NCBI RefSeq assembly: GCF_024436395.1
Contig: NZ_JAFMZO010000004.1
Span: 310,001 to 374,000, forward strand
Length of the DNA stretch: 64,000 bases
Reading direction: 5' to 3'
From: Paradesertivirga mongoliensis
GTDB taxonomy: Bacteria; Bacteroidota; Bacteroidia; Sphingobacteriales; Sphingobacteriaceae
Positions 17,572 through 26,496 of this stretch are shown one piece after another. Every line of letters begins with the position of its first letter. Within the stretch, counting starts at the first letter, position 1. The translations under genes were made by a program, and so were the position numbers. The notes beneath the pieces were generated by a model, which did not search any database, was not told the origin of the DNA, and worked only from the letters and a program-made list of their open reading frames with translations.

Positions 17572-17580
17572 TTTTCGCCC

Positions 17581-18552
17581 GTGTTTTTTTCAATAATCAT
17601 CCCGCTTTATAATCGCCCACAAGAAATTGATGAGTTGCTGGATACGCTCACAAGGCAAACGTATACGCAATTCGAGGTGCTGGTTATCGAAGACGGTTCA
17701 AAGATCACCGCGAAGGAGATTGTCGAGTCGTACAAAGACAGGCTCGAAATAAATTATTTTTTTAAAGAGAACGAGGGGCAGGGCTTTACCAGAAACTATG
17801 GCTTTGCCCGGGCTAAAGGCAATTATTTTATAGTCTTTGATTCGGACTGCCTGATCCCGGAAGACTACCTTCAAAACGTTAATAACCATATCCTGCAACA
17901 TCAGCTCGACGCTTACGGCGGACCTGACGCGGGGCACCATTCATTTACCCCGATACAAAAAGCGATAAGTTATGCGATGACCTCTCCATTTACCACCGGA
18001 GGGATTCGCGGCAACAAGAAAAACCTTGGGGGCATGTTTCATCCCCGCAGTTTTAATATGGGGATATCAAGAAAAGTATGGGAAGCCAGTAAAGGCTTTA
18101 TTTTAACCCGATTGGGTGAGGATATTGAATTTAGTATTCGTATTCATTCGCTGGGTTTCAAAATTGGCCTCATCCCTGATGCTGTTGTTTATCATAAGCG
18201 ACGGACAAGTTTTAGTCAGTTCTATAAACAGCTCCATTTTTTTGGAAGAGCGCGAATAAACGTGTTTAAATTCTTTCCCTCCGAACTAAAGCTTGTACAT
18301 TTTTTTCCTGCCTTATTTACCTTATTCCTGGCTTTTACATTGCTCGTAAATGTTTTTCAGCATGCGATATCGATTTTAACCAACTTTTTCCTGGTTCTGT
18401 ATGTTCTGTTAATATTTTTTCATTCCTGGAGCGTAAACAAATCGTTATATGTTGCATTTTTAAGCATATTTGCAGCCATTATTCAGCTTACTGCATATGG
18501 ACTGGGATTTATGCAGGATTTTATTAAAAGAATAATTTTTAAACGTTCATGA
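17581..18552 (+). CDS. Family-2 glycosyltransferase with C-terminal membrane segments
   Basis: 323 residues. It begins FFSIIIPLYNRPQEIDELL, has IEDGS at about 37-41 and the metal-binding DSD at 87-89 (VFDSDCLIPEDYL). Hydrophobic helices in the last third (ALFTLFLAFTLLVNVF; FFLVLYVLLIFFHSW; AFLSIFAAIIQLTAYGLGF) anchor it in the inner membrane. The start is GTG, matching the canonical beginning of the GT-A strand. Its stop overlaps the following ATG by four bases (ATGA). Likely role: surface glycan assembly; substrate unknown. Confidence 0.9.
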   Translation: MFFSIIIPLYNRPQEIDELLDTLTRQTYTQFEVLVIEDGSKITAKEIVESYKDRLEINYFFKENEGQGFTRNYGFARAKGNYFIVFDSDCLIPEDYLQNVNNHILQHQLDAYGGPDAGHHSFTPIQKAISYAMTSPFTTGGIRGNKKNLGGMFHPRSFNMGISRKVWEASKGFILTRLGEDIEFSIRIHSLGFKIGLIPDAVVYHKRRTSFSQFYKQLHFFGRARINVFKFFPSELKLVHFFPALFTLFLAFTLLVNVFQHAISILTNFFLVLYVLLIFFHSWSVNKSLYVAFLSIFAAIIQLTAYGLGFMQDFIKRIIFKRS

Positions 18553-19337
18553 TAGATTTTCTTAAGGAAAGTACCTTCGCTGTAAAGGATGTTATACAGT
18601 TGGCTCGGGTTGTCTTAAAAAGGTATTACTTCGCCATTGTTGGTCTGTGTTTGCTCCTGTTTCTCGTGCCTACTATATCACGGGTATTGGCCGCACTTTT
18701 GAACGATATCCATCCGATACTTAACATTCTTTTTCTTCTGATCTTTGTTCTTACCTATTTTGGCTTCCAACTCACCATCATTAAGTACATTTTCCACGCT
18801 TTGGATAAAGAAGAAAATGAAGTTTCGGTAATTAAAGCCTGGCCATCCACAACAGAAGTGATTAACTTTCTACTGGGCACCCTTAGCTTTATCATCTGCT
18901 GTTTAATTATCCTTGCTGTGTTTGCATTGCTCGGCTTACCACTGGTATACATGGGAGTATCAAAAGAAGACGCGGTTACAATTGCTATCTCTATAGCTAC
19001 TCTTGTAATTTTTATTGCTTCGATAAGAGTAGTGTTTTTTCCATATTTTATTATCGACAGGCAAATACAGCCGTTAAGAGCCTTACGATTAAGTCTTGCA
19101 ATAACCAGAGGTAATTTTGTCAAGATATTATTGTTATTATCGTTCTTTGCCATCTTTCACATTTTGTACCTGTATTTAGAGTATAATGAGTTCTTAGGTT
19201 TAAGTCTTGTGGTGCTCTTTATAAACTCCTTTTTTATAATTCCTCTCTCAAGTGTCGCTCTAGCAATTGCTTATCGAATAATGATGAGTGAGTATAAAGG
19301 TGATCAGGATCCCGATGTGATGGATAATATTATTTAG
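18549..19337 (+). CDS. Multi-pass membrane protein of unknown function
   Basis: 262 residues with about six membrane helices, including YYFAIVGLCLLLFLVPTIS, ILFLLIFVLTYFGFQLTII and FVKILLLLSFFAIFHILYLY. It contains IIDRQIQPLRALRLSLAITRGN, an arrangement reminiscent of glycerophosphodiester-phosphodiesterase-type membrane domains (DUF975-like), but I cannot assign a family firmly. Translationally coupled to the upstream glycosyltransferase through an ATGA overlap. Confidence 0.8.
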   Translation: MIDFLKESTFAVKDVIQLARVVLKRYYFAIVGLCLLLFLVPTISRVLAALLNDIHPILNILFLLIFVLTYFGFQLTIIKYIFHALDKEENEVSVIKAWPSTTEVINFLLGTLSFIICCLIILAVFALLGLPLVYMGVSKEDAVTIAISIATLVIFIASIRVVFFPYFIIDRQIQPLRALRLSLAITRGNFVKILLLLSFFAIFHILYLYLEYNEFLGLSLVVLFINSFFIIPLSSVALAIAYRIMMSEYKGDQDPDVMDNII

Positions 19338-19340
19338 AGA

Positions 19341-20840
19341 ATGGGTATAAAAGCGGCATTAAGTAAGCCTTTTGCAGCGTTCGCGGTTTGGCAGATTAAT
19401 AAGTGGAAGAAGAATGCAGTAGCTGCCCAGGAGAAAGTGTTTAAGAAACTTATCCGAAATGCACAAGCTACCTCTTTTGGCCGGGATCATCATTTTTCAG
19501 AAATATCATCTTATCTGGACTTTAAAAAACATGTTCCTGTTCGGGATTATGAAGAGCTGAAACACTATATAGAACGTGTTGTTGATGGCGAGCCTAATGT
19601 GTTGTGGCCGGGGAAGCCCGCATATTTCGCTAAAACTTCAGGAACAACTTCCGGTGTAAAATACATTCCGATATCTAAGGAGTCAATGCCTGAACATATT
19701 AAAGCAGCGCGTAACGCTTTATTGACCTATATTCATGAGACCGGCAAAACAGATTTTGTAGACGGCAAAATGATCTTCCTGCAAGGTAGTCCTGTTTTAA
19801 AGGAGCATGCTGGAATTCAAACCGGGCGCTTGTCCGGCATTGTTGCCCATCATGTTCCCAATTATCTTCAAAAGAACCGGCTTCCATCGTATCAAACCAA
19901 TAGTATCGACGATTGGGAGGAAAAAGTTGATGCGATAGTGGAAGAAACTTATAAAGAAGATATGCGCCTGATTTCAGGCATACCGCCATGGGTGCAAATG
20001 TATTTCGACAAGCTATCTGCAAAAGTCGGCGGAAAAAAGATCAAAGATATTTTTAAGAACTTCAGCCTGTTTGTATATGGAGGGGTTAATTTCGAGCCAT
20101 ACCGCGCCAGGATGGAAGAGGTTATCGGGAAAAAAATCGATTCGATAGAAACCTATCCAGCATCCGAAGGATTTATTGCTTACCAGGATTCACAAACCGA
20201 CAAAGGATTATTGTTGTTAGTCGATGCGGGGATCTTTTATGAATTTATTCCTTCAGAAGAATACTTTAACGAAAATCCAACCAGGCTTTCGCTGGCAGAG
20301 GTCGAGCTCGATAAAAACTACGCACTGATATTAAATACGAATGCTGGCCTGTGGGGATATAGCATTGGCGACACCATTAAGTTTGTATCTAAAAACCCGT
20401 ACAAGATTATAGTCTCTGGTCGGATAAAGCACTATATATCAGCCTTTGGAGAGCATGTTATTGGAGAAGAAGTTGAACATGCGCTCCTCTCTGTTGCTTC
20501 GCAGGAAGGAGTGGAGATAACCGAGTTTACGGTGGCCCCGCAGGTGAATTCCATCAACGGAGAATTGCCCTATCATGAATGGTTTATCGAGTTTGCAAAA
20601 GCTCCGACCGATCCCGAAGCTTTTCGCCTGAAAGTAGACGCTGCTTTGCAGGAGAAGAATATTTACTATTTTGACCTGATTGAAGGCAAGATTTTACAGC
20701 CATTAAAAATTAGAAATTTACAAGCAGATGCATTCCGCAATTATATGAGGGAAGAGGGGAAACTGGGCGGACAAAATAAAGTAGCCCGTTTGTCTAACGA
20801 CAGGAAAATAGCGGATGCATTGCTAAAATATATACTTTGA
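19341..20840 (+). CDS. GH3-family (auxin-responsive promoter) adenylating enzyme
   Basis: 499 residues. This is the bacterial form of the plant GH3 acyl-acid amido synthetase fold in the ANL superfamily. The ATP-binding P-loop-like motif is AKTSGTTSGVKYIPIS (about 96-111), followed by YPASEGFIAYQD and YSIGDTIKFVSKNPYKIIVSGR. Plant members conjugate amino acids to acyl acids via an adenylate; the bacterial substrate is unknown. It sits between an unknown membrane protein and dxr, whose TTG start overlaps its stop. Confidence 0.9.
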   Translation: MGIKAALSKPFAAFAVWQINKWKKNAVAAQEKVFKKLIRNAQATSFGRDHHFSEISSYLDFKKHVPVRDYEELKHYIERVVDGEPNVLWPGKPAYFAKTSGTTSGVKYIPISKESMPEHIKAARNALLTYIHETGKTDFVDGKMIFLQGSPVLKEHAGIQTGRLSGIVAHHVPNYLQKNRLPSYQTNSIDDWEEKVDAIVEETYKEDMRLISGIPPWVQMYFDKLSAKVGGKKIKDIFKNFSLFVYGGVNFEPYRARMEEVIGKKIDSIETYPASEGFIAYQDSQTDKGLLLLVDAGIFYEFIPSEEYFNENPTRLSLAEVELDKNYALILNTNAGLWGYSIGDTIKFVSKNPYKIIVSGRIKHYISAFGEHVIGEEVEHALLSVASQEGVEITEFTVAPQVNSINGELPYHEWFIEFAKAPTDPEAFRLKVDAALQEKNIYYFDLIEGKILQPLKIRNLQADAFRNYMREEGKLGGQNKVARLSNDRKIADALLKYIL

Positions 20841-22012
20841 TTAAACATATCGCCATATTAGGTTCGTCGGGGAGTATCGGTACACAAGCGCTGGAAGTAA
20901 TTCGTGAAAACCCCGGACTCTTTAAAGTGTCTGTGCTGACGGTCGGACATAATTCGTCTCTCTTAATTGAACAGGCGCTTGAGTTTTTGCCCCTGGCTGT
21001 CGTGATAGCAGACGAAAGCAAATATCAGGAGGTTAAATCTGCGCTTTCACGAACTTCTATCAAGGTTTTGAGCGGTGAAAGTGCCTTAGTGGAAGTTGTT
21101 CAGCGGCCTGAAATTGATATTGTGCTTACGGCATTGGTGGGTTTCTCCGGACTGCAGCCAACTATAGCGGCGATAAAAGCCGGAAAGGACATCGCCTTAG
21201 CAAATAAGGAAACACTTGTGGTTGCCGGAGAGCTGGTAACATCGCTTGCAAAAGAGCATGATGTCAAAATCCTGCCCGTCGATTCAGAACACTCGGCTAT
21301 TTTCCAATGTCTGGTGGGCGAGAATGTCAGCCGCATCGAGAAGATATATCTCACTGCTTCGGGTGGACCCTTTCGGGGAAAGGACAATGCGTTTCTATCT
21401 GGCGTTACGAAGAACGAGGCCTTAAAGCATCCCAATTGGGTAATGGGAGCTAAAATAACCATCGATTCTGCCACATTGATGAATAAGGGCCTGGAAGTGA
21501 TCGAAGCAAAATGGCTATTCGGCCTCGATGTTTCACAGGTCGACGTGATCGTTCACCCGCAATCTGTCATTCATTCTATTGTTCAGTTTAAAGATGGTTC
21601 AATGAAGGCGCAGATGGGATTGCCTGATATGAAATTACCAATTCAATACGCGCTGGCTTATCCGGAAAGAATAAATAGCAATTTTCCGCGTTTTGACTTT
21701 TTGCAATATCCTCAACTGACATTTGAACAGCCTGACAAAACTACCTTCAGGAACCTCGCGTTAGCTTTTTTGGCAATAGAAAAAGGAGGAAACATGCCAT
21801 GTGTCATCAATGCCGCCAATGAAGTAGTAGTGGCCGAGTTTTTGAACGAACGCATTGGTTTCCTACAGATGAGCGATGTGATAGAAAACTGTATGAATAA
21901 AGTGTCTTTTTTGAAATCACCAACTTTACAGGATTTTATTGAAACTGACAAAGAAACTCGCATTTTAGCGGATGAATTAGTAACAAACTACAAGACAACA
22001 AATCTTAAATAA
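20837..22012 (+). CDS. dxr: 1-deoxy-D-xylulose 5-phosphate reductoisomerase
   Basis: 391 residues, full length. NADPH-binding GSSGSIGTQ is near the N-terminus; ANKETLVVAGELV, DSEHSAIFQCL, TASGGPFRG, TIDSATLMNKGLEVIEA and VHPQSVIHSIVQFKDGS form the active site. It catalyses the committed step of the MEP isoprenoid pathway (DXP to MEP) in the cytosol. The TTG start at 20837 overlaps the GH3 stop; no ATG precedes the glycine-rich loop. Confidence 0.97.
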   Translation: MIKHIAILGSSGSIGTQALEVIRENPGLFKVSVLTVGHNSSLLIEQALEFLPLAVVIADESKYQEVKSALSRTSIKVLSGESALVEVVQRPEIDIVLTALVGFSGLQPTIAAIKAGKDIALANKETLVVAGELVTSLAKEHDVKILPVDSEHSAIFQCLVGENVSRIEKIYLTASGGPFRGKDNAFLSGVTKNEALKHPNWVMGAKITIDSATLMNKGLEVIEAKWLFGLDVSQVDVIVHPQSVIHSIVQFKDGSMKAQMGLPDMKLPIQYALAYPERINSNFPRFDFLQYPQLTFEQPDKTTFRNLALAFLAIEKGGNMPCVINAANEVVVAEFLNERIGFLQMSDVIENCMNKVSFLKSPTLQDFIETDKETRILADELVTNYKTTNLK

Positions 22013-22025
22013 AATATAAGTACGA

Positions 22026-23345
22026 ATGGACGGACTCGTTATGGCAGGTCAGCTTTTGCTGGCATTATCTATATTAATTATTTTACATGAGCTTGGACAC
22101 TTCTGGGCCGCTCGTGCTTTCGGAATTAAAGTGGAGAAATTCTATCTTTTTTTCGATGCCTGGGGCGTAAAGCTCTTCAGCTTTAATTACAAAGGCTGCG
22201 AATACGGAATTGGATGGCTGCCCTTGGGTGGTTACGTTAAAATTGCAGGTATGATCGACGAATCGATGGATACCGAGCAATTAGCCTTGCCTCCGCAACC
22301 ATGGGAGTTTCGCTCTAAACCGGCATGGCAGCGCTTAATTGTGATGCTTGGAGGTATAACGGTGAACCTGATCTTAGGCGTCCTTATTTTTTGGATCCTG
22401 ATTTTTAAGAACGGCGAGACCTTTATTGCCAATGATAAACTGGTACATGGTGTAGTTCCTGGTAAGGTAGGGCAGGAGATCGGAATACAGCCGGGCGATA
22501 AGATTCTGGCAATAAATGGAAAACCGGTACAGCGTTTTGAGGAAATCCTGAGCTCGAAGGTTTTACTGGGAAGCGATTTAACCATCGACCGCCAGGGCCA
22601 GACCCAAAACATCAATGTACCCACAAGTGTATTAGAGCTTATCTCGGATTATGGTGCCGGCGAGTTTATAACCCCAAGACGCCCTCTGTACAAGGTTATG
22701 GAAGTATCCGCCGGCAGTAACGCTGCAAAGGCAGGACTGAAGGCTGGAGATAGTATTATAGCCATTAATAATAGGCCTGTGCAGTTCTTCGACCAGTTCC
22801 AGTCGCTTGTACAGGCCAACAAAAACAAGGCTATTAACCTGACTGTGATCAGAGGCGAACAACCTGTTACATTAAAATCGCAGGTTACTGGCGAAGGAAC
22901 GATAGGAGTGGCCATTCCGCCAAAGTTCCCTACCGAAACTCAGAAGTACTCGTTTATTTCTTCCTTGCCCATTGGAGCTTCCAAGGCATGGGGATCTTTT
23001 ATGGCTAACGCCCAGGGCATTGGGAAGGTAGTTACCGGTCAGGTGAAAGCCAATAAAGCCTTTACCAGCCCAATTGGTATTGCCCAGATGTTCGGCGCTA
23101 CGGTAGACTGGACCTGGTTCTGGAGTTTAGTGGGGATCCTTTCTATGGCTCTGGCCCTGATGAATTTACTCCCTATCCCGGCTCTGGACGGAGGGCATGC
23201 TGTATTTCTTGTTGTTGAGATGATCAAAGGAAAGCCTCTTGGCGATAAGTTTATGGAGCGTGCGCAAATTGTCGGCTTTGTGATCTTAGTTGCCCTGATG
23301 GTGTTCACCCTCGGAAACGATTTGCTGAAGATAATAGTGAATTGA
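22026..23345 (+). CDS. rseP: RIP metalloprotease RseP (site-2 protease)
   Basis: 439 residues. Zinc motif HELGH is near residues 21-25 in the first helix, two PDZ domains lie in the middle (AGSNAAKAGLKAGDSIIAINNRPV marks the second), and the C-terminal motif NLLPIPALDGGH supplies the third zinc ligand. It cleaves membrane-embedded anti-sigma factors and leftover signal peptides in the inner membrane, so it could process the FecR-type regulators of this phylum (inference). It sits between dxr and hscB in a packed run. Confidence 0.96.
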   Translation: MDGLVMAGQLLLALSILIILHELGHFWAARAFGIKVEKFYLFFDAWGVKLFSFNYKGCEYGIGWLPLGGYVKIAGMIDESMDTEQLALPPQPWEFRSKPAWQRLIVMLGGITVNLILGVLIFWILIFKNGETFIANDKLVHGVVPGKVGQEIGIQPGDKILAINGKPVQRFEEILSSKVLLGSDLTIDRQGQTQNINVPTSVLELISDYGAGEFITPRRPLYKVMEVSAGSNAAKAGLKAGDSIIAINNRPVQFFDQFQSLVQANKNKAINLTVIRGEQPVTLKSQVTGEGTIGVAIPPKFPTETQKYSFISSLPIGASKAWGSFMANAQGIGKVVTGQVKANKAFTSPIGIAQMFGATVDWTWFWSLVGILSMALALMNLLPIPALDGGHAVFLVVEMIKGKPLGDKFMERAQIVGFVILVALMVFTLGNDLLKIIVN

Positions 23346-23875
23346 TGAACTATTTCGAGTTTTACGATATTCCGGAAGCTTTTCATGTGGATGAAGGCCT
23401 TGTAAAGCGAAAGTTTTACGAGTTAAGTAAAACGTATCATCCCGATTTTTATATCAATCACTCAGAGGAGAAGCAACAGGAGATCCTGGAGCTCTCGACG
23501 GTAAATAATAAGGCTTATCAGGTATTGTCCAACCCAGGCAAACGTCTTGAGTATATCCTTCAATTACACGGTCATGCAATTGAAGGGGAGAAGTATCAGC
23601 TTGCGCAGAATTTTTTGATGGAAATGATGGAGATCAACGAAGCGTTGATGGAACTTGAGTTCGAAGCCGATCCTGCGGTAATAGAAAATACTGAAAAGCA
23701 GATTTCGGAGATTGAATCGGCTTTAAACACTGAATTATTAAATTATACCAGTCTGTTTGATCAGCAATCGGGAGCTGAAAAAGAAACTCTTCTGCTGAAA
23801 ATCAAGGACATCTATTATAGACAAAAATATTTATTGCGAATTCGCGAGAGTTTGAATAAATTCGCATCCCGCTAA
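23345..23875 (+). CDS. hscB: Iron-sulfur assembly co-chaperone HscB
   Basis: 176 residues: an N-terminal J-domain with the HPD motif (TYHPDF) and a C-terminal helical HSCB domain (LMEMMEINEALMELE). It stimulates HscA and recruits the IscU scaffold. The ATG overlaps the rseP stop by one base; an in-frame TTG three bases earlier is not needed. It is the last protein gene before the tRNA. Confidence 0.93.
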   Translation: MNYFEFYDIPEAFHVDEGLVKRKFYELSKTYHPDFYINHSEEKQQEILELSTVNNKAYQVLSNPGKRLEYILQLHGHAIEGEKYQLAQNFLMEMMEINEALMELEFEADPAVIENTEKQISEIESALNTELLNYTSLFDQQSGAEKETLLLKIKDIYYRQKYLLRIRESLNKFASR

Positions 23876-23884
23876 TAAGCAAAT

Positions 23885-23964
23885 GCCCAGCTGGCGGAAT
23901 TGGTAGACGCGCTGGTCTCAAACACCTGTGGGAAACCGTGCCGGTTCGACTCCGGCGCTGGGTA
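23885..23964 (+). tRNA. tRNA-Leu (anticodon CAA)
   Basis: Acceptor arms GCCCAGC and GCTGGGT, D-arm GCGGAATTGGTAGACGC, anticodon loop CTCAAAC, a class II extra arm (around GTGGGAAACC) and T-arm GCCGGTTCGACTCCGGC. CCA is not encoded. The anticodon stem has a T-T opposition at its second pair (CTGGT with ACCTG). Confidence 0.95.
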
Positions 23965-23965
23965 C

Positions 23966-23998
23966 AACCCTTCTTTACGTAAGTAAAGAGGGGTTTTT
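23966..23998 (+). terminator. Terminator after tRNA-Leu
   Basis: 13-base arms (AACCCTTCTTTAC with GTAAAGAGGGGTT, one wobble) and a four-base loop, followed by a T-run. Confidence 0.9.
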
Positions 23999-24000
23999 TC

Positions 24001-24492
24001 TGTAAAAAACTTGCTATAATCCTAAATTTAGGATTTTTCGATTCTACCTCCGGTTAGGGTCTAAATCATTCGCAAGTAATTCGGTACCTCCGAGTGATTC
24101 TTGTTTTTATCCTTTAGCATGTTTGTGTGAATAATTTTAGTACGGCTCCGCTTCAACCCGTTTTCGAATCAAAATCAGTTCAACCCTCTCTTTCCGATTA
24201 GAATCCTAATGCATTCGCCTTTTCGACGTGCACCAGTCGTATTGCTATCGTAAAATGAAGGGCAACGAAGAAGAAACAAACAGCTAAGTAGACGTCAGAT
24301 CGTTACTTTAAGATAATCTTTTGAATAATCTGTATGGATAACTTATTACCTTGGTGAGGAGTTTGAACCCCAACTGTCGAAGAATATAACGTAGCCTTTA
24401 ATTTAACGTTCGCATATTAGAGCAGAGAAATTGAGAGAATTATAGACATAATTGGGCCTTATAATTATCCAGGGATTTATAAATTATTCTAA
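24001..24492. other. Gene-free stretch downstream of tRNA-Leu
   Basis: About 490 bases without a credible open frame. A short palindrome (AATCCTAAATTTAGGATT, 24017-24034) lies just after the tRNA terminator. No integrase remnant or second copy of the tRNA 3' end was found by eye. Confidence 0.5.
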
Positions 24493-24840
24493 TTAAGTGC
24501 CCAGTACCCTTTTACGATGACTAATACCCCAGTCTTTCATTGCATAAATAATCGGTGTTAACGTATCCGCATAAGGCTCGCGAGTGTATGTGATTCTTAC
24601 CGGATAATCCCCTACCACGGTTCTTTTAATAAGTTGGTGCAGTTCCAGCTCTTTTAACTCTTTAGCCAAAACCTTTGGAGTAATGCCTGGTATACTTTCC
24701 TGGATATCAACAAATCTATCATTGCCCACACCGATAGACACAATTATTGGAAGTTTCCACTTACCGCTCATTACATCTAAAAAATCCCGCACCGGATTGA
24801 TGGTACTTATGCAATCGTTATAACCTCTTTTTACCGCCAT
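24493..24840 (-). CDS. HxlR-family transcriptional regulator
   Basis: 115 residues, one winged helix-turn-helix: CISTINPVRDFLDVMSGKWKLPII is the family signature (Cys10 plus the GKW motif), then PGITPKVLAKELKELE is the recognition region and TYTREPYADTLTPI the wing and dimer helix. Some HxlR members (YodB, HypR types) sense quinones or electrophiles through the N-terminal Cys, which is present here. It diverges from the nitroreductase cluster and probably controls it through the dyad at 24842-24888. Confidence 0.93.
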   Translation of the reverse strand: MAVKRGYNDCISTINPVRDFLDVMSGKWKLPIIVSIGVGNDRFVDIQESIPGITPKVLAKELKELELHQLIKRTVVGDYPVRITYTREPYADTLTPIIYAMKDWGISHRKRVLGT

Positions 24841-24841
24841 A

Positions 24842-24888
24842 ATAGTCTTTTGAAAATAATAAATCGCTTTCCTTTAGGAAAGGACTAT
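24842..24888. promoter_or_regulatory. Candidate HxlR operator (nested inverted repeats)
   Basis: In the divergent gap, ATAGTC (24842-24847) and GACTAT (24883-24888) form an outer inverted repeat and CTTTCC/GGAAAG (24867-24882) an inner one with a four-base spacer. The site abuts the hxlR start and lies about 60 bases before the nitroreductase ATG, a position suited to controlling both. Confidence 0.45.
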
Positions 24889-24945
24889 ACAAAGTAAAGC
24901 ATATTTTGTGGAAGTTTGCATATTCGATTTATAAAACATTTCATC

Positions 24946-25650
24946 ATGGAAACAGCAACATCAGAAAGAATACAAACGGGCACCTATACATTTAAAGAAG
25001 TACTGCATTTAAGAAAATCATGCCGGGGCTTTTTACGAACACCAGTGCCCGGTGACATGATTACCTCCGTTTTGGAAGACGCGCAAATGGCACCATCGAA
25101 TTGCAATACGCAACCATGGGAAACGCATATCGTTTCAGGAGACAAACTCAAAGAACTTTCGGAGGCTCTCGTAAGAGCAAACAAGGCAGGAAGGTTATCG
25201 CCGGATTTTAGCTTTGATACGGATGAATATCACGGTCGTTACCAAGAACGTTACTTTAACCTGGCTAAGACTCATTATGAAGGATTTGGGATTAAACGTG
25301 ATGATAGAGAAGGCCGAAAAGAGGTTTCTGATCTGAATTATAAATTCTTCAATGCCCCACATCTTGCTATACCATTTATGCCATCATTTGGCGATAATGT
25401 GCGGGTGGGGGGCGATATAGGAATGTACGGTCAGACATTTCTCTTATCACTCACGGCCCATGGCCTTGCCGGTATCCCGCAAACAGCATTAGGTTTTTTC
25501 GCTGGAACCATAAGGGAAATATTGAATGTACCTGGCGAACTTAAAATGTTGTTCGGGATTTCATTCGGCTATGCCGACCCAGATGCGCCAGGCAATTCGT
25601 TTAGATTAGGGCGTGATCCACTCTCGCACAATGTCACTTTTCATCCATAA
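24946..25650 (+). CDS. Nitroreductase family protein
   Basis: About 234 residues. FMN-binding nitroreductase fold: KEVLHLRKSCRGF with the catalytic-site Arg/Ser region, APSNCNTQPWETHIVSG, GGDIGMYGQTFLLSLTAHGLAGIPQTAL, and the C-terminal FGISFGYADPD. Predicted NAD(P)H-dependent reduction of nitro compounds or quinones in the cytosol. The frame is open from a TTG at 24916, but the ATG at 24946 gives the usual short N-terminus. First gene of the HxlR-linked cluster. Confidence 0.9.
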   Translation: METATSERIQTGTYTFKEVLHLRKSCRGFLRTPVPGDMITSVLEDAQMAPSNCNTQPWETHIVSGDKLKELSEALVRANKAGRLSPDFSFDTDEYHGRYQERYFNLAKTHYEGFGIKRDDREGRKEVSDLNYKFFNAPHLAIPFMPSFGDNVRVGGDIGMYGQTFLLSLTAHGLAGIPQTALGFFAGTIREILNVPGELKMLFGISFGYADPDAPGNSFRLGRDPLSHNVTFHP

Positions 25651-25728
25651 AATATGGGGAGCATCGGTGTTCCGGACCAGTAGGGAATTGACTCACGGGT
25701 TTAAAATAGAAACTAAAAATAGAAAGAT

Positions 25729-26472
25729 ATGAAAATAGGAATAGTTGGAACAGGTTCCATAGGGAGCATTTTGGCAGAGAAATTATCTCAAGCCGGGCAT
25801 TATATAAAAGTAACCAACACCAGGGCAATGCCTGAATTAGAAAAAATTGCTGCCAGCTTGGGTGCAACTGCTGCAACCATACAGGATGTGGTAAAAGACG
25901 TAGATGCCATTATTTTTTCTATGCCCTTTAATGCGTACAAAGACCTCCCGAAGGACTTATTGAAAGAAGTACCGCAGGAAGTGGTGGTTATGGATACTTC
26001 GAACTACTATCCTTTCAGGGATGGTGAGATAGCTGAATTAGAGCAGATGTCCGAAAGCGAATATATTTCCGGAATACTAAATCGTCCGCTTGTTAAGGTG
26101 TTTAATAACATTTTAGAATATACCTTGAAACATAAAGGCAAAGCAGCCGGTGCAGACGATCGAATAGCAATCTCTATAGCTGGGGATAACCAGGAACATA
26201 AAAAAGTAGTCGCTCAATTGGTTGATCTTACGGGTTTTGATACAGTTGACGCCGGAAGTCTGGCCGAATCCTGGAGACAGCAGCCCGGGACACCCGCGTA
26301 TTGCACGGAACTGAATGAAGCAGAATTAATACAGGCACTTGCTAACGCTGAAAAAGGAACCGCTCCGGCGATCCGGGATCGGATCATGGATAGACTGAGG
26401 AGTAAAGGTAGCTGGCCTGCCTATGAAGAGATCTTAGCTGGAAACCGTGAATTGCAGATAGGTAAAAAATAG
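25729..26472 (+). CDS. NAD(P)-binding oxidoreductase (F420-dependent NADP reductase-like)
   Basis: 247 residues. Rossmann dinucleotide motif GIVGTGSIGSILAEKL at the N-terminus, then DAIIFSMPFNAYKDLP and VVVMDTSNYYP, which match the NADP oxidoreductase/coenzyme F420-dependent family (also called NADPH:dinucleotide reductase-like). No evidence that F420 itself is used. It lies 78 bases after the nitroreductase and 24 before ohr. Confidence 0.85.
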   Translation: MKIGIVGTGSIGSILAEKLSQAGHYIKVTNTRAMPELEKIAASLGATAATIQDVVKDVDAIIFSMPFNAYKDLPKDLLKEVPQEVVVMDTSNYYPFRDGEIAELEQMSESEYISGILNRPLVKVFNNILEYTLKHKGKAAGADDRIAISIAGDNQEHKKVVAQLVDLTGFDTVDAGSLAESWRQQPGTPAYCTELNEAELIQALANAEKGTAPAIRDRIMDRLRSKGSWPAYEEILAGNRELQIGKK

Positions 26473-26496
26473 AATAATAATTTAACAACAATAACA

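Noticed and set aside
24016-24034. Palindrome AATCCTAAATTTAGGATT as a regulatory site or insertion end
   Set aside because: Isolated, AT-rich and after a strong terminator; no partner copy seen.
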